From NCBI RefSeq assembly GCF_012863495.1, contig NZ_JAAVJL010000001.1:1116001-1180000 (forward strand): 64,000 nucleotides of DNA, read 5' to 3'. Source of the stretch: Pseudanabaena yagii GIHE-NHR1 (GTDB lineage: Bacteria > Cyanobacteriota > Cyanobacteriia > Pseudanabaenales > Pseudanabaenaceae). Below are positions 1-8,544 of the stretch, in pieces. The notes beneath the pieces are model-generated. The model did not search any database and was not told the DNA's origin. It saw only the letters and a program-made list of their open reading frames with translations. A program made the position numbers and the translations under genes. Every line of letters begins with the position of its first letter. Positions within the stretch are counted from its first letter, which is position 1.

Positions 1-65
1 ATCTCTGTTGCCAATCAAAAATTTTCATAAAATTAAGTGTCTGGGCAAAATTAACAATCAGAGTT

Positions 66-104
66 AAAACCTGTGGCGCACGCGCAACGTGCGCCACAGG
101 TTTT
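66..104. terminator. Perfect 16-bp hairpin
   Basis: Arms 66-81 and 89-104 are perfectly complementary around a 7-nt GC-rich loop, followed by a T-rich stretch. It probably ends transcription of a gene to the left of the window. Confidence 0.6.
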
Positions 105-226
105 AGTTTTTGATAATTATGTCCAGCTATTTAGCAAGGTAGCACAAATGCTAAGCCCCTAATCTAGCAATGTGGCACAATGTGAACAGCCCAATTTAGA
201 TTTTGTAAATTTTGAGTTTGCCCAAC

Positions 227-490
227 ATGATTTCTCACAACTACATTGCCGAATTAATTCGTACTGCTTTACCCAATGCCAAAGTTCAGGTTGAAGATCC
301 TAATCATGATGGTCAACACTTTGCTGCGATCGTGGTTGCTGAACAGTTTGAAGGCTTATCAATGATTAAGCAACACAAATTAGTATATGGCGCAATTCAA
401 GAACATCTCGACACTGGCGCAATCCATGCCCTACAGCTAAAAACCTATAGCCTCTCTCAATGGGAAAAGATGCAAGTTCAAGTTCTCTAA
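227..490 (+). CDS. BolA family protein
   Basis: Small 87-residue protein of the BolA/IbaG family. Members pair with monothiol glutaredoxins in [2Fe-2S] handling or iron signalling. Visible family features are the N-terminal MISHNYIAELIRTALP helix, VEDPNHDGQHF (the DGxHF segment that precedes the core strand), the invariant-type histidine in KQHKLVYGAI, and the IHALQLKT C-terminal strand. The frame is open from a TTG at 212, but family alignment favours the ATG at 227. A 23-bp hairpin starts 5 bp after the stop. No glutaredoxin gene is adjacent; an IS lies downstream. The family call is secure; the exact subgroup is not. Confidence 0.85.
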   Translation: MISHNYIAELIRTALPNAKVQVEDPNHDGQHFAAIVVAEQFEGLSMIKQHKLVYGAIQEHLDTGAIHALQLKTYSLSQWEKMQVQVL

Positions 491-495
491 AAATC

Positions 496-550
496 AAAAC
501 CCAAGCTAAAGGTGGCGGCGCAAAGCACCGCCACCTTTAGCTTGGGTTTT
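496..550. terminator. Perfect 23-bp hairpin after the BolA gene
   Basis: Arms 496-518 and 528-550 are perfectly complementary around a 9-nt loop, beginning 5 bp after the BolA stop and ending in TTTT. A smaller 8-bp hairpin (588-606) lies further on. The rest of the gap to the IS at 742 shows no gene I can support. Confidence 0.7.
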
Positions 551-747
551 ATGTCCGAAGTAAGCTTAGATAAAAATCTACAATAGAAGAGTTGCGGCGC
601 AACTCTGTTTCAGATTTTGTTATCTTTAGAAATTTCCCAATCTTGACTTAATAATTGGTAGTCCTAAAAAGGAAAGGATGAACGAGCAGGCAAAGAAGCG
701 TTGTAGTAATGAATAAAATTCCAAATCGCACCAATGTGGTTTAGAAG

Positions 748-1915
748 TTACGCATTGACAGAAGGGAGAAGATTTGCAGGTAGGAGATAACTATAATCAG
801 CTAAATTTTCCACGATAAAAGAGCGAATAACATCATTAAACAAATTACGTTTGAGAGCATAGCAATTCGCAATCAAGTTGTGGATACAACGCAACTGCAA
901 ATGGACAAAAGCGGAAATAGCCGCAAAGATATGATTGGAGATAGCCAGAGTCTGTCTAACGAAAAAACGCTCAATATTAGCAACCTGTTTAATGGCTCTA
1001 TGGAAAGATTCAATTTGCCAATGCCGAGCATGGATGTCCATAAATTGAGTGCGCGTAATCTCAGCAATTTTGTCAGGGTTTGGTCGGTAGATGATGTAGT
1101 GACGGAATTCGTTTTTGAAAACCGTTCTAAACACCTTGACTAAACCAAACCCCTTAAGATGCATCTCTAATCCAGTATAGGGAATTTCGCAGTTTGCTAC
1201 CTGAGCATATACGGTTACATCTGCGGTCAAGGAGAGTGAGCGATTTTTTTCAATGCCAAACAGAAACCCAAGTCCATAGTGTTTGATGTACTCAAGATTA
1301 TCGACACTTGCATACCAACTATCACCTGTGACAAATGCTGGTTTCAGTCCCCATGCGATGACTTCGGCAAGCATCTCCCGAAAATATTCATTCTTGGTCT
1401 TGCCCTCTTCTTGGCATTGGTCAGCTAAGCAGGGATAGGGTCTGAAACGACCATTTCATGCCGACAAAATTGACGCAAATACGCCAATCACGCTTTAACT
1501 AACCAGTGCCCTCTTCTTTGTTATAAATACGGTAATTGACAGGAAAAGCACGTCCGTCAATATCGGTGTAGTACAGGGTGATGAGATTAATCCCCTTCAC
1601 TACTTTCTTGTGTTTCCCTGACCAGAAATAGCTGATTAGCGGTGCTTTGCTGGTATTACTGTAGGGTTTATCTAGCACTGTATCATCGACACTCAGTACT
1701 CCTCCCTCTTTCTTGATGTTTGGCTCTACACTTTGGTAGAGGTCTTTTCCTGTATAGTTTTCCCGTAGCAAAAATCGGTTCACACTATCATGAGACACTT
1801 CTTTGATGATCTCGCCTAACCTCACACAACTTACCTGCTTTGGTTCTGGCAGTAAAAACAAGATGTACTTGTTCATGTCACATTTGGCTGTTGATGGTTT
1901 GCTGATTTCCCTCAT
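748..1915 (-). pseudogene. IS701-type transposase, interrupted
   Basis: The DDE transposase is split into an N-terminal part (1499-1915) and a C-terminal part (748-1374). The first part reads to NKEEG and then hits a stop inside a 94-bp insert. Removing 106 bp (the insert plus one copy of its flanking 12-bp repeat) restores the frame exactly, giving NKEEGKTKNEYFREMLAE and a 353-residue protein. Candidate catalytic residues are the D of SVDDT, the D of TGDSWYAS and the E of QIESFHR. The stop lies within the left terminal repeat, as is common in compact IS elements. Confidence 0.8.
1401..1518. repeat. 94-bp insert flanked by 12-bp direct repeats
   Basis: TGCCCTCTTCTT occurs at 1401-1412 and 1507-1518 and brackets a 94-bp segment absent from the reconstructed transposase. 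The insert ends carry an imperfect inverted repeat (GGTCAGCTAAGC against GGTTAGTTAAAGC). It codes for nothing. It resembles a MITE-like or other small non-autonomous element with a target duplication; that identity is inferred. Confidence 0.65.
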
Positions 1916-2007
1916 TTTTGCTATGGCTATTGCTGGCTATTTCTATGCCTATTTTCTCCCTTCTGTCAATGCGTAACTTCTATGCCCCCTCAAAAAAATC
2001 AATCAAA

Positions 2008-2742
2008 CAGCGATCGCCTATCCATCCCCCATAAACAGTGATCGCCTCTCAAAAAAATCAATCAAACAGCGATCGCCTATCTAAAAATTAATCAACCAGC
2101 GATCGCCTATCCAATCCCCATAAGCAGCGATCGCCTATCCAATCAACCATAACCAGCGATCTCCACTCAAAACAACAACCAACCAGCGATCGCCTATCTA
2201 TTCCCCATAAACAGCGATCGCCTCTCTAAAAATCAATCAACCAGCGATCGCCTATCCATTCCCATAAACAGCGATCGCCTCTCCAATTCCATAATCAACG
2301 ATCGCCCCTCTAAAAAACAAACCAACCAGCGATCGCCTATCCATTCCCATAAACAGCGATCGCCATTCAAAAAACAAATCAACCAGCGATCGCCTATCCA
2401 ATCCCTAATAACCAGCGATCGCCACTCAAAAAAACATCCAACCAGCGATCGCCTATCCATCCCCACAACCAGCGATCGCCACTCAAAAAAATAAACCAAT
2501 CAGCGATCGCCTATCCAACCACCACAAAGAGCGATCGCCCCTCTAAAAAATAAATCAACCAGCGATCGCCTATCCATCCCTACAAACAACGATCGCCCCT
2601 CTAAAAATTAACCAAACAGCGATCGCCTATCCAACCACCACAAAGAGCGATCGCCCCTCTAAAAAATAAATCAACCAGCGATCGCCTATCCATCCCATAA
2701 CCAGCGATCGCCCCTCCCAAAAATAAATCAAACAGCGATCGC
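2008..2742. repeat. Tandem HIP1 array, about 26 units
   Basis: About 26 near-identical units begin CAGCGATCGCC and are spaced 27-31 bp apart. Two spacer types largely alternate: a C-rich one (CTATCCATTCCCATAAA) and an A-rich one (YCTCTAAAAAATAAATCAAC). The true period is therefore about 58 bp, repeated roughly 13 times. A few cores are degenerate (GTGATCGC, GCGATCTC, ACGATCGC). The last unit overlaps the xisI stop codon. No protein-coding function is apparent, and this is not a CRISPR array because spacers are reused rather than unique. Confidence 0.9.
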
Positions 2743-3083
2743 TAAGCTACCGCAAACTCAGTTAACTTCCGAGTCTCAAGATCATGAAAAGCCAAAACAA
2801 TATCAGACTTCGGAATATCTTCCCTTAACAACTCATTAGCAATTCCCTCCTCAGTCCAATCATCCTCGATATAAATCTTTTGATTTTTAATACGGATATG
2901 CACCTGAATATTTCTATATTTTCTCTTATTTTGCCAACCCATTAAAAACCAAAAATATTGATCGTGAACCTCGTCAAAAACTAGACAACTCTCTCTTTCT
3001 CTAATATTAGAGTTAGTAGCCCATCCATGATATTCGGTCAAAATCTTTTTGATAACATCACGATACTTATCTAATCTATCCAT
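2742..3083 (-). CDS. xisI: XisI-family protein (fdxN element excision controlling factor)
   Basis: This 113-residue protein matches the XisI family from MDRLDKYRDVIKKILTEY at the start through VHIRIKNQKIYIEDDWTEEG to the DIVLAFHDLETRKLTEFAVA end. In Anabaena PCC 7120, XisI together with XisH and the recombinase XisF is needed to excise the fdxN element. Paralogues are numerous in cyanobacteria without that element, where their role is unknown. The gene overlaps the end of xisH by 13 bp, so the two are translationally coupled. No xisF-like recombinase is in the window, so a role in excision here is doubtful. Confidence 0.9.
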   Translation of the reverse strand: MDRLDKYRDVIKKILTEYHGWATNSNIRERESCLVFDEVHDQYFWFLMGWQNKRKYRNIQVHIRIKNQKIYIEDDWTEEGIANELLREDIPKSDIVLAFHDLETRKLTEFAVA

Positions 3084-3487
3084 TGTAAGATTTCCTCCTG
3101 CATTGTATTCACAACCAATAACTTAATTGAATCTATGCGTATCAGATCTTGAATTGAGTCTCTCAGAAAAAAGTTTTGATAACTGCTTTCTTTAATTGCC
3201 AGATAAAGACCATATTCAGGAGCAGTTAATCGGATTAAATTTCGATAGAGAATGTACTGTCCCAATGCTAATTCAAAATCTCGCATTGGTGACGGACTTA
3301 AAAAACTTTTAACCTCAACCACAATCTTTTTGCCTTGGCGTTCAGCAGCGATCGGCTTTTCGGCAGCTAAGTCAGCAAACAAATCAACATCCTTATATCG
3401 AATTAGATAAGGATCAGCCGTAATCAACCAGCCATCTTTGATGAGAGCATTTTTTACGGCATCGTGATAAATGTCTTTGGCTGGCAT
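3071..3487 (-). CDS. xisH: XisH-family protein, PD-(D/E)XK-like
   Basis: This 138-residue protein starts MPAKDIYHDAVKNALIKDGW, the typical XisH opening, followed by ITADPYLIRY. The segment DLFADLAAEKPIAAERQGKK, then VVEVKSF, has the D-x(n)-ExK arrangement of restriction-endonuclease-like folds, and I recall XisH being placed in the PD-(D/E)XK clan. The rest (MRDFELALGQYILYRNLI) matches the family. It is the first gene of a two-gene operon with xisI and lies between two tandem HIP1 arrays. Nuclease activity is inferred from the motif. Confidence 0.9.
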   Translation of the reverse strand: MPAKDIYHDAVKNALIKDGWLITADPYLIRYKDVDLFADLAAEKPIAAERQGKKIVVEVKSFLSPSPMRDFELALGQYILYRNLIRLTAPEYGLYLAIKESSYQNFFLRDSIQDLIRIDSIKLLVVNTMQEEILQWID

Positions 3488-3565
3488 GGCTATAGCAAAA
3501 GAAAAAAGATCGTGAATAAACTCAATTTACTCTCATTATAGATACTTGTTGCAGTAATTTGTGAG

Positions 3566-3780
3566 GTGAGATCGCCTCTCCATCCCCATAAACAGTGATC
3601 ACCCCTCTAAAAAATAAACCAACCAGCGATCGCCTCTCCATTCCCATAAACAGCGATCGCCTCTCTAAAAAATAAACCAACCAGCGATCTCCTATCCATC
3701 CCCACAACCAGCGATCACCCCTCTAAAAAACAAGTCAAACAGCGATCACCTATCCATCTCTTAGCCAGCAATCACCACTC
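3566..3780. repeat. Second, degenerate HIP1 array, about 8 units
   Basis: Eight units of the same two-spacer design as the 2008-2742 array lie upstream of xisH in the otherwise empty 3488-3855 gap. Most cores have decayed (GTGATCAC, GCGATCTC, GCGATCAC, GCAATCAC); two keep GCGATCGC. The xisHI operon is therefore bracketed by related arrays. A promoter for xisH would have to lie in or just downstream of this array. Confidence 0.85.
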
Positions 3781-3855
3781 AGATATTTTGGAGTTAGATC
3801 AATTAATTACTACACATTTATTAGAGTCTGATGTGTGATATGAGTACTGATGTGA

Positions 3856-4200
3856 TTATTTGAATTCCACTGGAGCGCTTCCCATTACGGTTTCAATCTC
3901 TTTTTTTCCTATTTCCATGACTTCTTCTAAAAATAGAGGATAGTTATACTTGTCGTTCAGAGTAGTAACAAAATTACTCAGGGCTGTCAAACCATCTACA
4001 ATTATCTTTGATCGATTTTGTATGAGCAAGCTTGACACTACATCTTGTATAACAGACAAAAAAACTTCTTCTGAAGACTGAGGATTAGAGTCAATACGCA
4101 ACCTCAATACCCTACTACCATCACTGTTAAATATCCACCCCCACGCAAGATTAATATATTGGTTATTTTTGATGTCTTTATATTCCAATTGTTTCACCAT
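3856..4200 (-). CDS. Hypothetical protein, 114 aa
   Basis: I do not recognise this protein. It begins MVKQLEYKDIKNNQYINLAW, has an alternating polar/hydrophobic beta-like first half and a predicted helical centre (SLLIQNRSKIIVDGLTALSN), and ends with an acidic-basic helix. There is no signal peptide, membrane span or obvious catalytic motif. It is AT-rich like its neighbours and is transcribed alone. It could be a defence- or immunity-type accessory gene, but nothing in the sequence proves that. Confidence 0.55.
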   Translation of the reverse strand: MVKQLEYKDIKNNQYINLAWGWIFNSDGSRVLRLRIDSNPQSSEEVFLSVIQDVVSSLLIQNRSKIIVDGLTALSNFVTTLNDKYNYPLFLEEVMEIGKKEIETVMGSAPVEFK

Positions 4201-4456
4201 ATTTTGTTTGACTTAACTAATTATATGATCATTTTCAGATCTTGTAAAGTCTTGGTAATACATGATTCTAGCCGTCATTCAAAATATTTTTGCTTGCAAG
4301 TCTCAACCTTAAGTGCTAATTTTTAGATAAAATAAAGAGGTGCTATAATGTCAGACTTATTCAGTTTGCGGTTGAAAATTACAAGCCTAGGAATTGCCTA
4401 GAAAGATTAGATAAAATATATCAAAAGGCATCTAAAACTTTTTACTGAGTTTCGAT

Positions 4457-5023
4457 ATGAACAGTAATGAAAATGTTCCAAAGCTTATTCGGGATTTACA
4501 AGAGTTATCTAATAATTATATTGGAGTTGAAATCCAAAAAGAAAAATACATAGAAATCTTAAGATTTCTTCGGCAAATCTATAGAGAGAACAATCAAGAA
4601 TTCTCGCCAGAAAGAATATTTTTGATTAATTCTTTGAAAGAAGATATTAATAAAATTAATCAGATATATATTCCCAATAGAATTAAACCAGTAATTTTCT
4701 TTCAAAGAAAAGATTGCGTTGAAGCAACTAGCTACGTGAGAGTTGGTATTCCTTTAGGAACAATAGTATTTAATAAAAACAATTACTCTGTAGCAGTAGT
4801 CTGTGATCGAAATGTATTGAATCACACATGCAAATTATTCTTTTTTAAAGAGGGATTTGAGTGGGTTAAAATAAGTGAACTAATTGCTATAGGACGTTGT
4901 GAGAAAAGAACAAGATTTACATACTGCTGGAGTTGCCAAGACACTCTTGGTATCGGTGACATGCAATGTAATAAATGCGGTTGGTATAAATGTACATCCT
5001 GTGGAGCATGTGGCTGTAGTTAG
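4457..5023 (+). CDS. Hypothetical protein with C-terminal Cys-rich zinc-binding tail
   Basis: This is a 188-residue AT-rich gene. The first 85 residues look helical and charged (IQKEKYIEILRFLRQIYREN). A middle beta-rich part follows (YVRVGIPLGTIVFNKN). The last 35 residues hold eight cysteines, seven of them as CWSC, CNKC, CTSC and a final CGC, which probably bind one or two zinc ions. No relative is recognised. The neighbouring xisHI, toxin-antitoxin and orphan genes suggest an accessory cluster. Confidence 0.65.
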   Translation: MNSNENVPKLIRDLQELSNNYIGVEIQKEKYIEILRFLRQIYRENNQEFSPERIFLINSLKEDINKINQIYIPNRIKPVIFFQRKDCVEATSYVRVGIPLGTIVFNKNNYSVAVVCDRNVLNHTCKLFFFKEGFEWVKISELIAIGRCEKRTRFTYCWSCQDTLGIGDMQCNKCGWYKCTSCGACGCS

Positions 5024-5060
5024 CTCTAAAAATTACTTGTAAAAATTAGAGTTTGGTAGG

Positions 5061-5084
5061 GTGCGTTAATGAAATGTAACGCAC
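5061..5084. repeat. Dispersed cyanobacterial inverted repeat
   Basis: GTGCGTTA (5061-5068) and TAACGCAC (5077-5084) form a hairpin inside the TAGGGTGCGTTAATGAAATG type of sequence that I recall as a common intergenic repeat in cyanobacteria. A T-run follows, so it may also terminate the 188-aa gene. Confidence 0.55.
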
Positions 5085-5138
5085 AATTTTTTTGAAATTA
5101 ATAGGCGAGCATAAACCTATCAACAAACAAGCGGCGAT

Positions 5139-5408
5139 TTAGCTTTTTTCAACTAACTCACCTTGCAAATATTTATGGACAATATCCTGAACAAAGTTAG
5201 ACACCGAAATTCCAAGTTGATTTGCTAAGCTATAAATTTTGTCAGAATCTTGAGTTGACATCTGCAATTCAATCTTTTGCTTTAAAATTTGCTGCCTCGC
5301 CATATTTTGAAAACGGGATAACCCTTCTTGTTTATTGGAAATACTCACCCATTCATCATTCTCGATACTTTCTAGTAATTCCTGTTCTTCTATATCTAAA
5401 TGTTGCAT
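5139..5408 (-). CDS. Probable antitoxin of a BrnT-like pair
   Basis: This 89-residue protein has an acidic N-terminus (MQHLDIEEQELLESIENDEW), a basic middle helix (RFQNMARQQILKQKIELQMS), and a C-terminus resembling a ribbon-helix-helix or DNA-binding helix pair (KIYSLANQLGISVSNFVQDI). It lies 5 bp downstream of the toxin-like gene, the toxin-first order seen in BrnTA pairs. It would neutralise the toxin and autoregulate. The assignment rests on size, gene order and a toxin-like partner rather than a sequence match I am sure of. Confidence 0.65.
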   Translation of the reverse strand: MQHLDIEEQELLESIENDEWVSISNKQEGLSRFQNMARQQILKQKIELQMSTQDSDKIYSLANQLGISVSNFVQDIVHKYLQGELVEKS

Positions 5409-5413
5409 AGTTC

Positions 5414-5698
5414 CTAATCTCCTAAATATATCTTTTTCATTTTACGGCTAGGAAAAATTGTTTTTAGAAAAACACCTGATTCACTCTCAACATAAGGTAC
5501 ACAATACACATATTCTTTAACAGCGACTATGAAAACTGATTGATTAGCATACTTATCAGAATTAGGATGCTCAATACTATCTAACAAATATCCATCAGCG
5601 ATCGCTTCAACAATATCTTCAAAAGATACACCTCTTTCCTGTTGGAGCAATTTGTTTTTTTCATCACTCCAAATAAACGCTTTCACAATGTAAACCAC
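5414..5698 (-). CDS. BrnT-like toxin
   Basis: This 94-residue protein has the BrnT-style layout: FIWSDEKNKLLQQERGVSFE near the start, then EHPNSDKYANQSVFIVAVKE and a basic C-terminal FPSRKMKKIYLGD. BrnT toxins are RelE-fold ribonucleases that inhibit translation. It is the first gene of a two-gene operon with the antitoxin 5 bp downstream. I infer ribonuclease activity from the family; the catalytic residues are not conserved well enough by eye to be certain. Confidence 0.65.
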   Translation of the reverse strand: MVYIVKAFIWSDEKNKLLQQERGVSFEDIVEAIADGYLLDSIEHPNSDKYANQSVFIVAVKEYVYCVPYVESESGVFLKTIFPSRKMKKIYLGD

Positions 5699-5786
5699 AA
5701 TATCTCATAACAATTCTCTTGCAAATAGTAAAAATTAGGGCAAGCCGTTTATAGACTCACCCTAACATTATATGCAAATCAACTAA

Positions 5787-8387
5787 CTACTTTGCACCCA
5801 CAGGCATACCCAAAATGTCCTCAATGCGAGGCATATCCTCCAACGCAATCACCCGACCTTGATCTTCAAAATTGGCAATCTGATCGAAGTTGAGATAGCG
5901 ATAGAGGTCACTGGCAAAAGGATCAATCTTTTTAGTGACGATCGCTTGGTATTCTTCCACAGTCGGAATTTTGCCTAGTAAGGCGCAGACTGCCGCGAGT
6001 TCGGCGGAACCGAGATAGACTTGAGCATCCTTGCCCATGCGATTATTGAAGTTGCGGGTGGAAGTAGAGAAGACCGTCGCGCCATCGGCAACACGAGCTT
6101 GATTACCCATGCAGAGAGAGCATCCGGGGACTTCGGTTCTGGCTCCAGCGACACCAAAGGTGCTGTAGATTCCTTCTTCTTTGAGTTGGAACTCGTCCAT
6201 GCGGGTGGGTGGTGCGACCCAGAGACGGGCTTTGACGGCGGCTTCCTTTTCGAGAACCTTGGCGGCGGCGCGGTAATGTCCGATATTGGTCATGCAGGAA
6301 CCGATAAAGACTTCATCCACGCGATCGCCTGCTACTTCTGAGAGCAACTTCACATTGTCGGGATCGTTAGGTGCGGCGACAATTGGCTCCTTGATTTCAT
6401 TGAGATCGATCTCGATGATTTCCGCGTACTCGGCATCAGGATCGGCTTCCATTAATACAGGATTGGCGAGCCATTCTTCCATTTTGGCGATACGGCGCAA
6501 GAGTGTCTTAGCATCGCTATAGCCGCGAGCGATCATGTTCTTCATGAGAGCAACATTTGATCGTAAGTATTCGGCAACAGTCTCCGTGCTGAGCTTGATC
6601 GTGCTACCAGAGCAGGAACGCTCGGCAGTGGCATCGGTGAGTTCAAAAGCTTGCTCTACTTTGAGATCGGGCAAACCTTCGATTTCCATAATCCGACCTG
6701 CGAAGACATTCTTTTTATTCTTCTTCTCAACGGTGAGCAAACCACGCTGAATGGCAACGTAGGGAATCGCATTCACGATATCGCGCAAAGTTACCCCCGG
6801 TTGTAATTCGCCTTTGAAGCGGACTAAGACCGATTCGGGCATATCCAGAGGCATGATACCAAGGGCAGCAGCGAAGGCGACTAATCCTGAACCTGCGGGG
6901 AAGGAAATACCCAAGGGGAAACGGGTATGGGAATCGCCACCAGTGCCAACGGTATCGGGCAAGAGCATTCTATTTAACCAAGAATGGATAATGCCATCGT
7001 TAGGACGGAGGGCTACACCGCCACGATTGGAGAAGAAGTCGGGAAGTTCCTTATGGGTTTTGATGTCGGTGGGTTTGGGATAGGCGGCAGTATGGCAGAA
7101 GCTCTGCATCACTAAGTCAGCGCTAAATCCTAAGCAAGCGAGTTCCTGCAATTCATCGCGAGTCATGGGACCTGTAGTATCTTGAGAGCCAACAGTAGTC
7201 ATTAAGGGTTCGCAAGAAGTATAGGGACGCACACCAGCTACGCCGCAAGCTTTGCCCACCATCTTTTGGGCGAGGGTGTAGCCTTTGCCTGTGTCGGCGG
7301 GAGTGGCAGGAAGGATGAAGACATCGCTGGCGGGAAGTCCTAAAGCTTGACGGGTTCTGGCGGTGAGGCTACGACCGATTAAGAGAGGAATGCGACCACC
7401 TGCGCGAACTTCATCGGTGATCGTGTCAGGGGTGAGGCTGAATGTGGAAAGAGTTTCCCCTGCAGCGTTCGTGATTTTGCCTTCGCGAGTGTGGATCGTA
7501 ATCACATCGCCAGTTTCCAATTTGGTGACATCACACTGAATTGGTAAGGCTCCTGCATCTTCGGCAGTGTTAAAGAAGATCGGCGCGATCGTACTTCCTA
7601 AAATTACGCCACCCGATCGCTTGTTAGGAATGAAGGGAATATCGTTGCCAATGTGCCACAGCACCGAGTTAATCGCGGATTTGCGGGAAGAACCTGTTCC
7701 CACCACATCACCGACAAAGGCGACAGGATAACCTTTTTGCTTGAGTTCGGCAATGGTTTGCAGACCATCGGGAATGCGCGACTCCAACATACAGAGAGCA
7801 TGGAGAGGAATGTCAGGACGTGAGAAAGCTTGAGATGCAGGAGAGAAATCATCGGTATTGATTTCGCCTGTGACTTTAAATACGGTCACGGTCACAGTTT
7901 CAGGCAAAGCAGGACGACTGGTAAACCATTCGGCAGCAGCCCATGAATCAATGACGGCTTTGGCTCTAGCGTTAGTTTTGGATAATTCAAGAACTTGATT
8001 AAAGGCATCAAATACGAGCAGGGTCTTTTTGAGAGCCGTTGCCGCCAAGTCGCCTAAATCATCATTGCTTAACAAATCAATTAAGGTCTGCACGTTATAG
8101 CCACCAACCATCGTGCCGAGCAGTTCCACCGCATAGGCAGGGCTAACTAGAGGGGATGTGCTTTCACCCTTAGCGATCGCTGTTAGCCATCCTGCTTTGA
8201 CATAGGCAGCTTGATCGACTCCAGGGGGAATGCGATCGCGTAGTAACGCTAGTAAAAATTCCTCTTCGCCTGCGGGGGGATTTTGCAATAGCTCACACAG
8301 GGCTGAGGCTTGCTGAGCATTGAGGGGCAAAGGGGGAATTCCTTGGGCTGCACGTTCGGCAACATGGTCACGGTAGGCTGATAACAT
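5787..8387 (-). CDS. acnB: Aconitate hydratase B
   Basis: The 866-residue enzyme interconverts citrate and isocitrate in the TCA cycle and may also act on 2-methylisocitrate. It has the AcnB order: an N-terminal HEAT-like helical domain, a swivel domain ([20 protein letters not shown] near residue 170), then the catalytic domains. The [4Fe-4S] cysteines are recognisable in [10 protein letters not shown] and [13 protein letters not shown] near residues 690-770. [12 protein letters not shown], a typical aconitase substrate-site segment, follows. Length fits the family. It appears monocistronic. Confidence 0.97.
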   Translation of the reverse strand: MLSAYRDHVAERAAQGIPPLPLNAQQASALCELLQNPPAGEEEFLLALLRDRIPPGVDQAAYVKAGWLTAIAKGESTSPLVSPAYAVELLGTMVGGYNVQTLIDLLSNDDLGDLAATALKKTLLVFDAFNQVLELSKTNARAKAVIDSWAAAEWFTSRPALPETVTVTVFKVTGEINTDDFSPASQAFSRPDIPLHALCMLESRIPDGLQTIAELKQKGYPVAFVGDVVGTGSSRKSAINSVLWHIGNDIPFIPNKRSGGVILGSTIAPIFFNTAEDAGALPIQCDVTKLETGDVITIHTREGKITNAAGETLSTFSLTPDTITDEVRAGGRIPLLIGRSLTARTRQALGLPASDVFILPATPADTGKGYTLAQKMVGKACGVAGVRPYTSCEPLMTTVGSQDTTGPMTRDELQELACLGFSADLVMQSFCHTAAYPKPTDIKTHKELPDFFSNRGGVALRPNDGIIHSWLNRMLLPDTVGTGGDSHTRFPLGISFPAGSGLVAFAAALGIMPLDMPESVLVRFKGELQPGVTLRDIVNAIPYVAIQRGLLTVEKKNKKNVFAGRIMEIEGLPDLKVEQAFELTDATAERSCSGSTIKLSTETVAEYLRSNVALMKNMIARGYSDAKTLLRRIAKMEEWLANPVLMEADPDAEYAEIIEIDLNEIKEPIVAAPNDPDNVKLLSEVAGDRVDEVFIGSCMTNIGHYRAAAKVLEKEAAVKARLWVAPPTRMDEFQLKEEGIYSTFGVAGARTEVPGCSLCMGNQARVADGATVFSTSTRNFNNRMGKDAQVYLGSAELAAVCALLGKIPTVEEYQAIVTKKIDPFASDLYRYLNFDQIANFEDQGRVIALEDMPRIEDILGMPVGAK

Positions 8388-8424
8388 ACGGTGTTATTTT
8401 TAATTCTTGAGTTGAGTTGGGATA

Positions 8425-8466
8425 GGTTGTGAGAGTATGCTCCCTTGGAGGCATACTCTCACAACC
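8425..8466. terminator. Perfect 16-bp hairpin
   Basis: Arms 8425-8440 and 8451-8466 are perfectly complementary around a 10-nt loop. It lies between the acnB start and the end of the HAS-barrel gene, so it most likely terminates the latter. Its core resembles the hairpin at 9705-9737. Confidence 0.6.
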
Positions 8467-8544
8467 CAATCTAGGATTGTTATATTATCGATCCTAATCA
8501 ACTTTGGTGCGTAAATTATGTCAGCTAGGATGCGATTTTCACTT

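Larger units (their letters stand above)
742..1982 (-). mobile_element. IS701-family-like insertion sequence
   Basis: The element is bounded by perfect 29-bp terminal inverted repeats at 742-770 and 1954-1982 (outer end TAGAAGTTACGCATTGACAG). It carries one DDE transposase on the minus strand. I could not find a clear target duplication. It holds a 94-bp secondary insertion, so this copy cannot make an intact transposase. The family is assigned from transposase sequence features (VLSVDDTVLDKPY, VTGDSWYAS, HWQIESFHRAIKQ) recalled for IS701-type enzymes. Confidence 0.85.

Noticed and set aside
880..1143. Plus-strand frame inside the IS701 transposase
   Set aside because: Antisense to a clear transposase, no independent support.
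2233..2499. Minus-strand open frame with WRSLV-type repeats inside the array
   Set aside because: It is a by-product of a stop-free frame in repeated DNA; it is not a gene. The same applies to 3522-3707.
2008..2742. CRISPR-like periodic array
   Set aside because: Units are regularly spaced, but the 'spacers' are two recurring types, not unique sequences, and the constant core is the HIP1 octamer. There are no cas genes.
2742..3487. An active fdxN-type excision element
   Set aside because: XisH and XisI are present, but no XisF-type recombinase or matching direct-repeat attachment sites are seen, so no excisable element is called.
4348..4401. 17-codon ORF with an AAAGAGG ribosome-binding site upstream of the zinc-tail gene
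   Set aside because: Too short and without other support; could be a leader peptide but nothing shows it.
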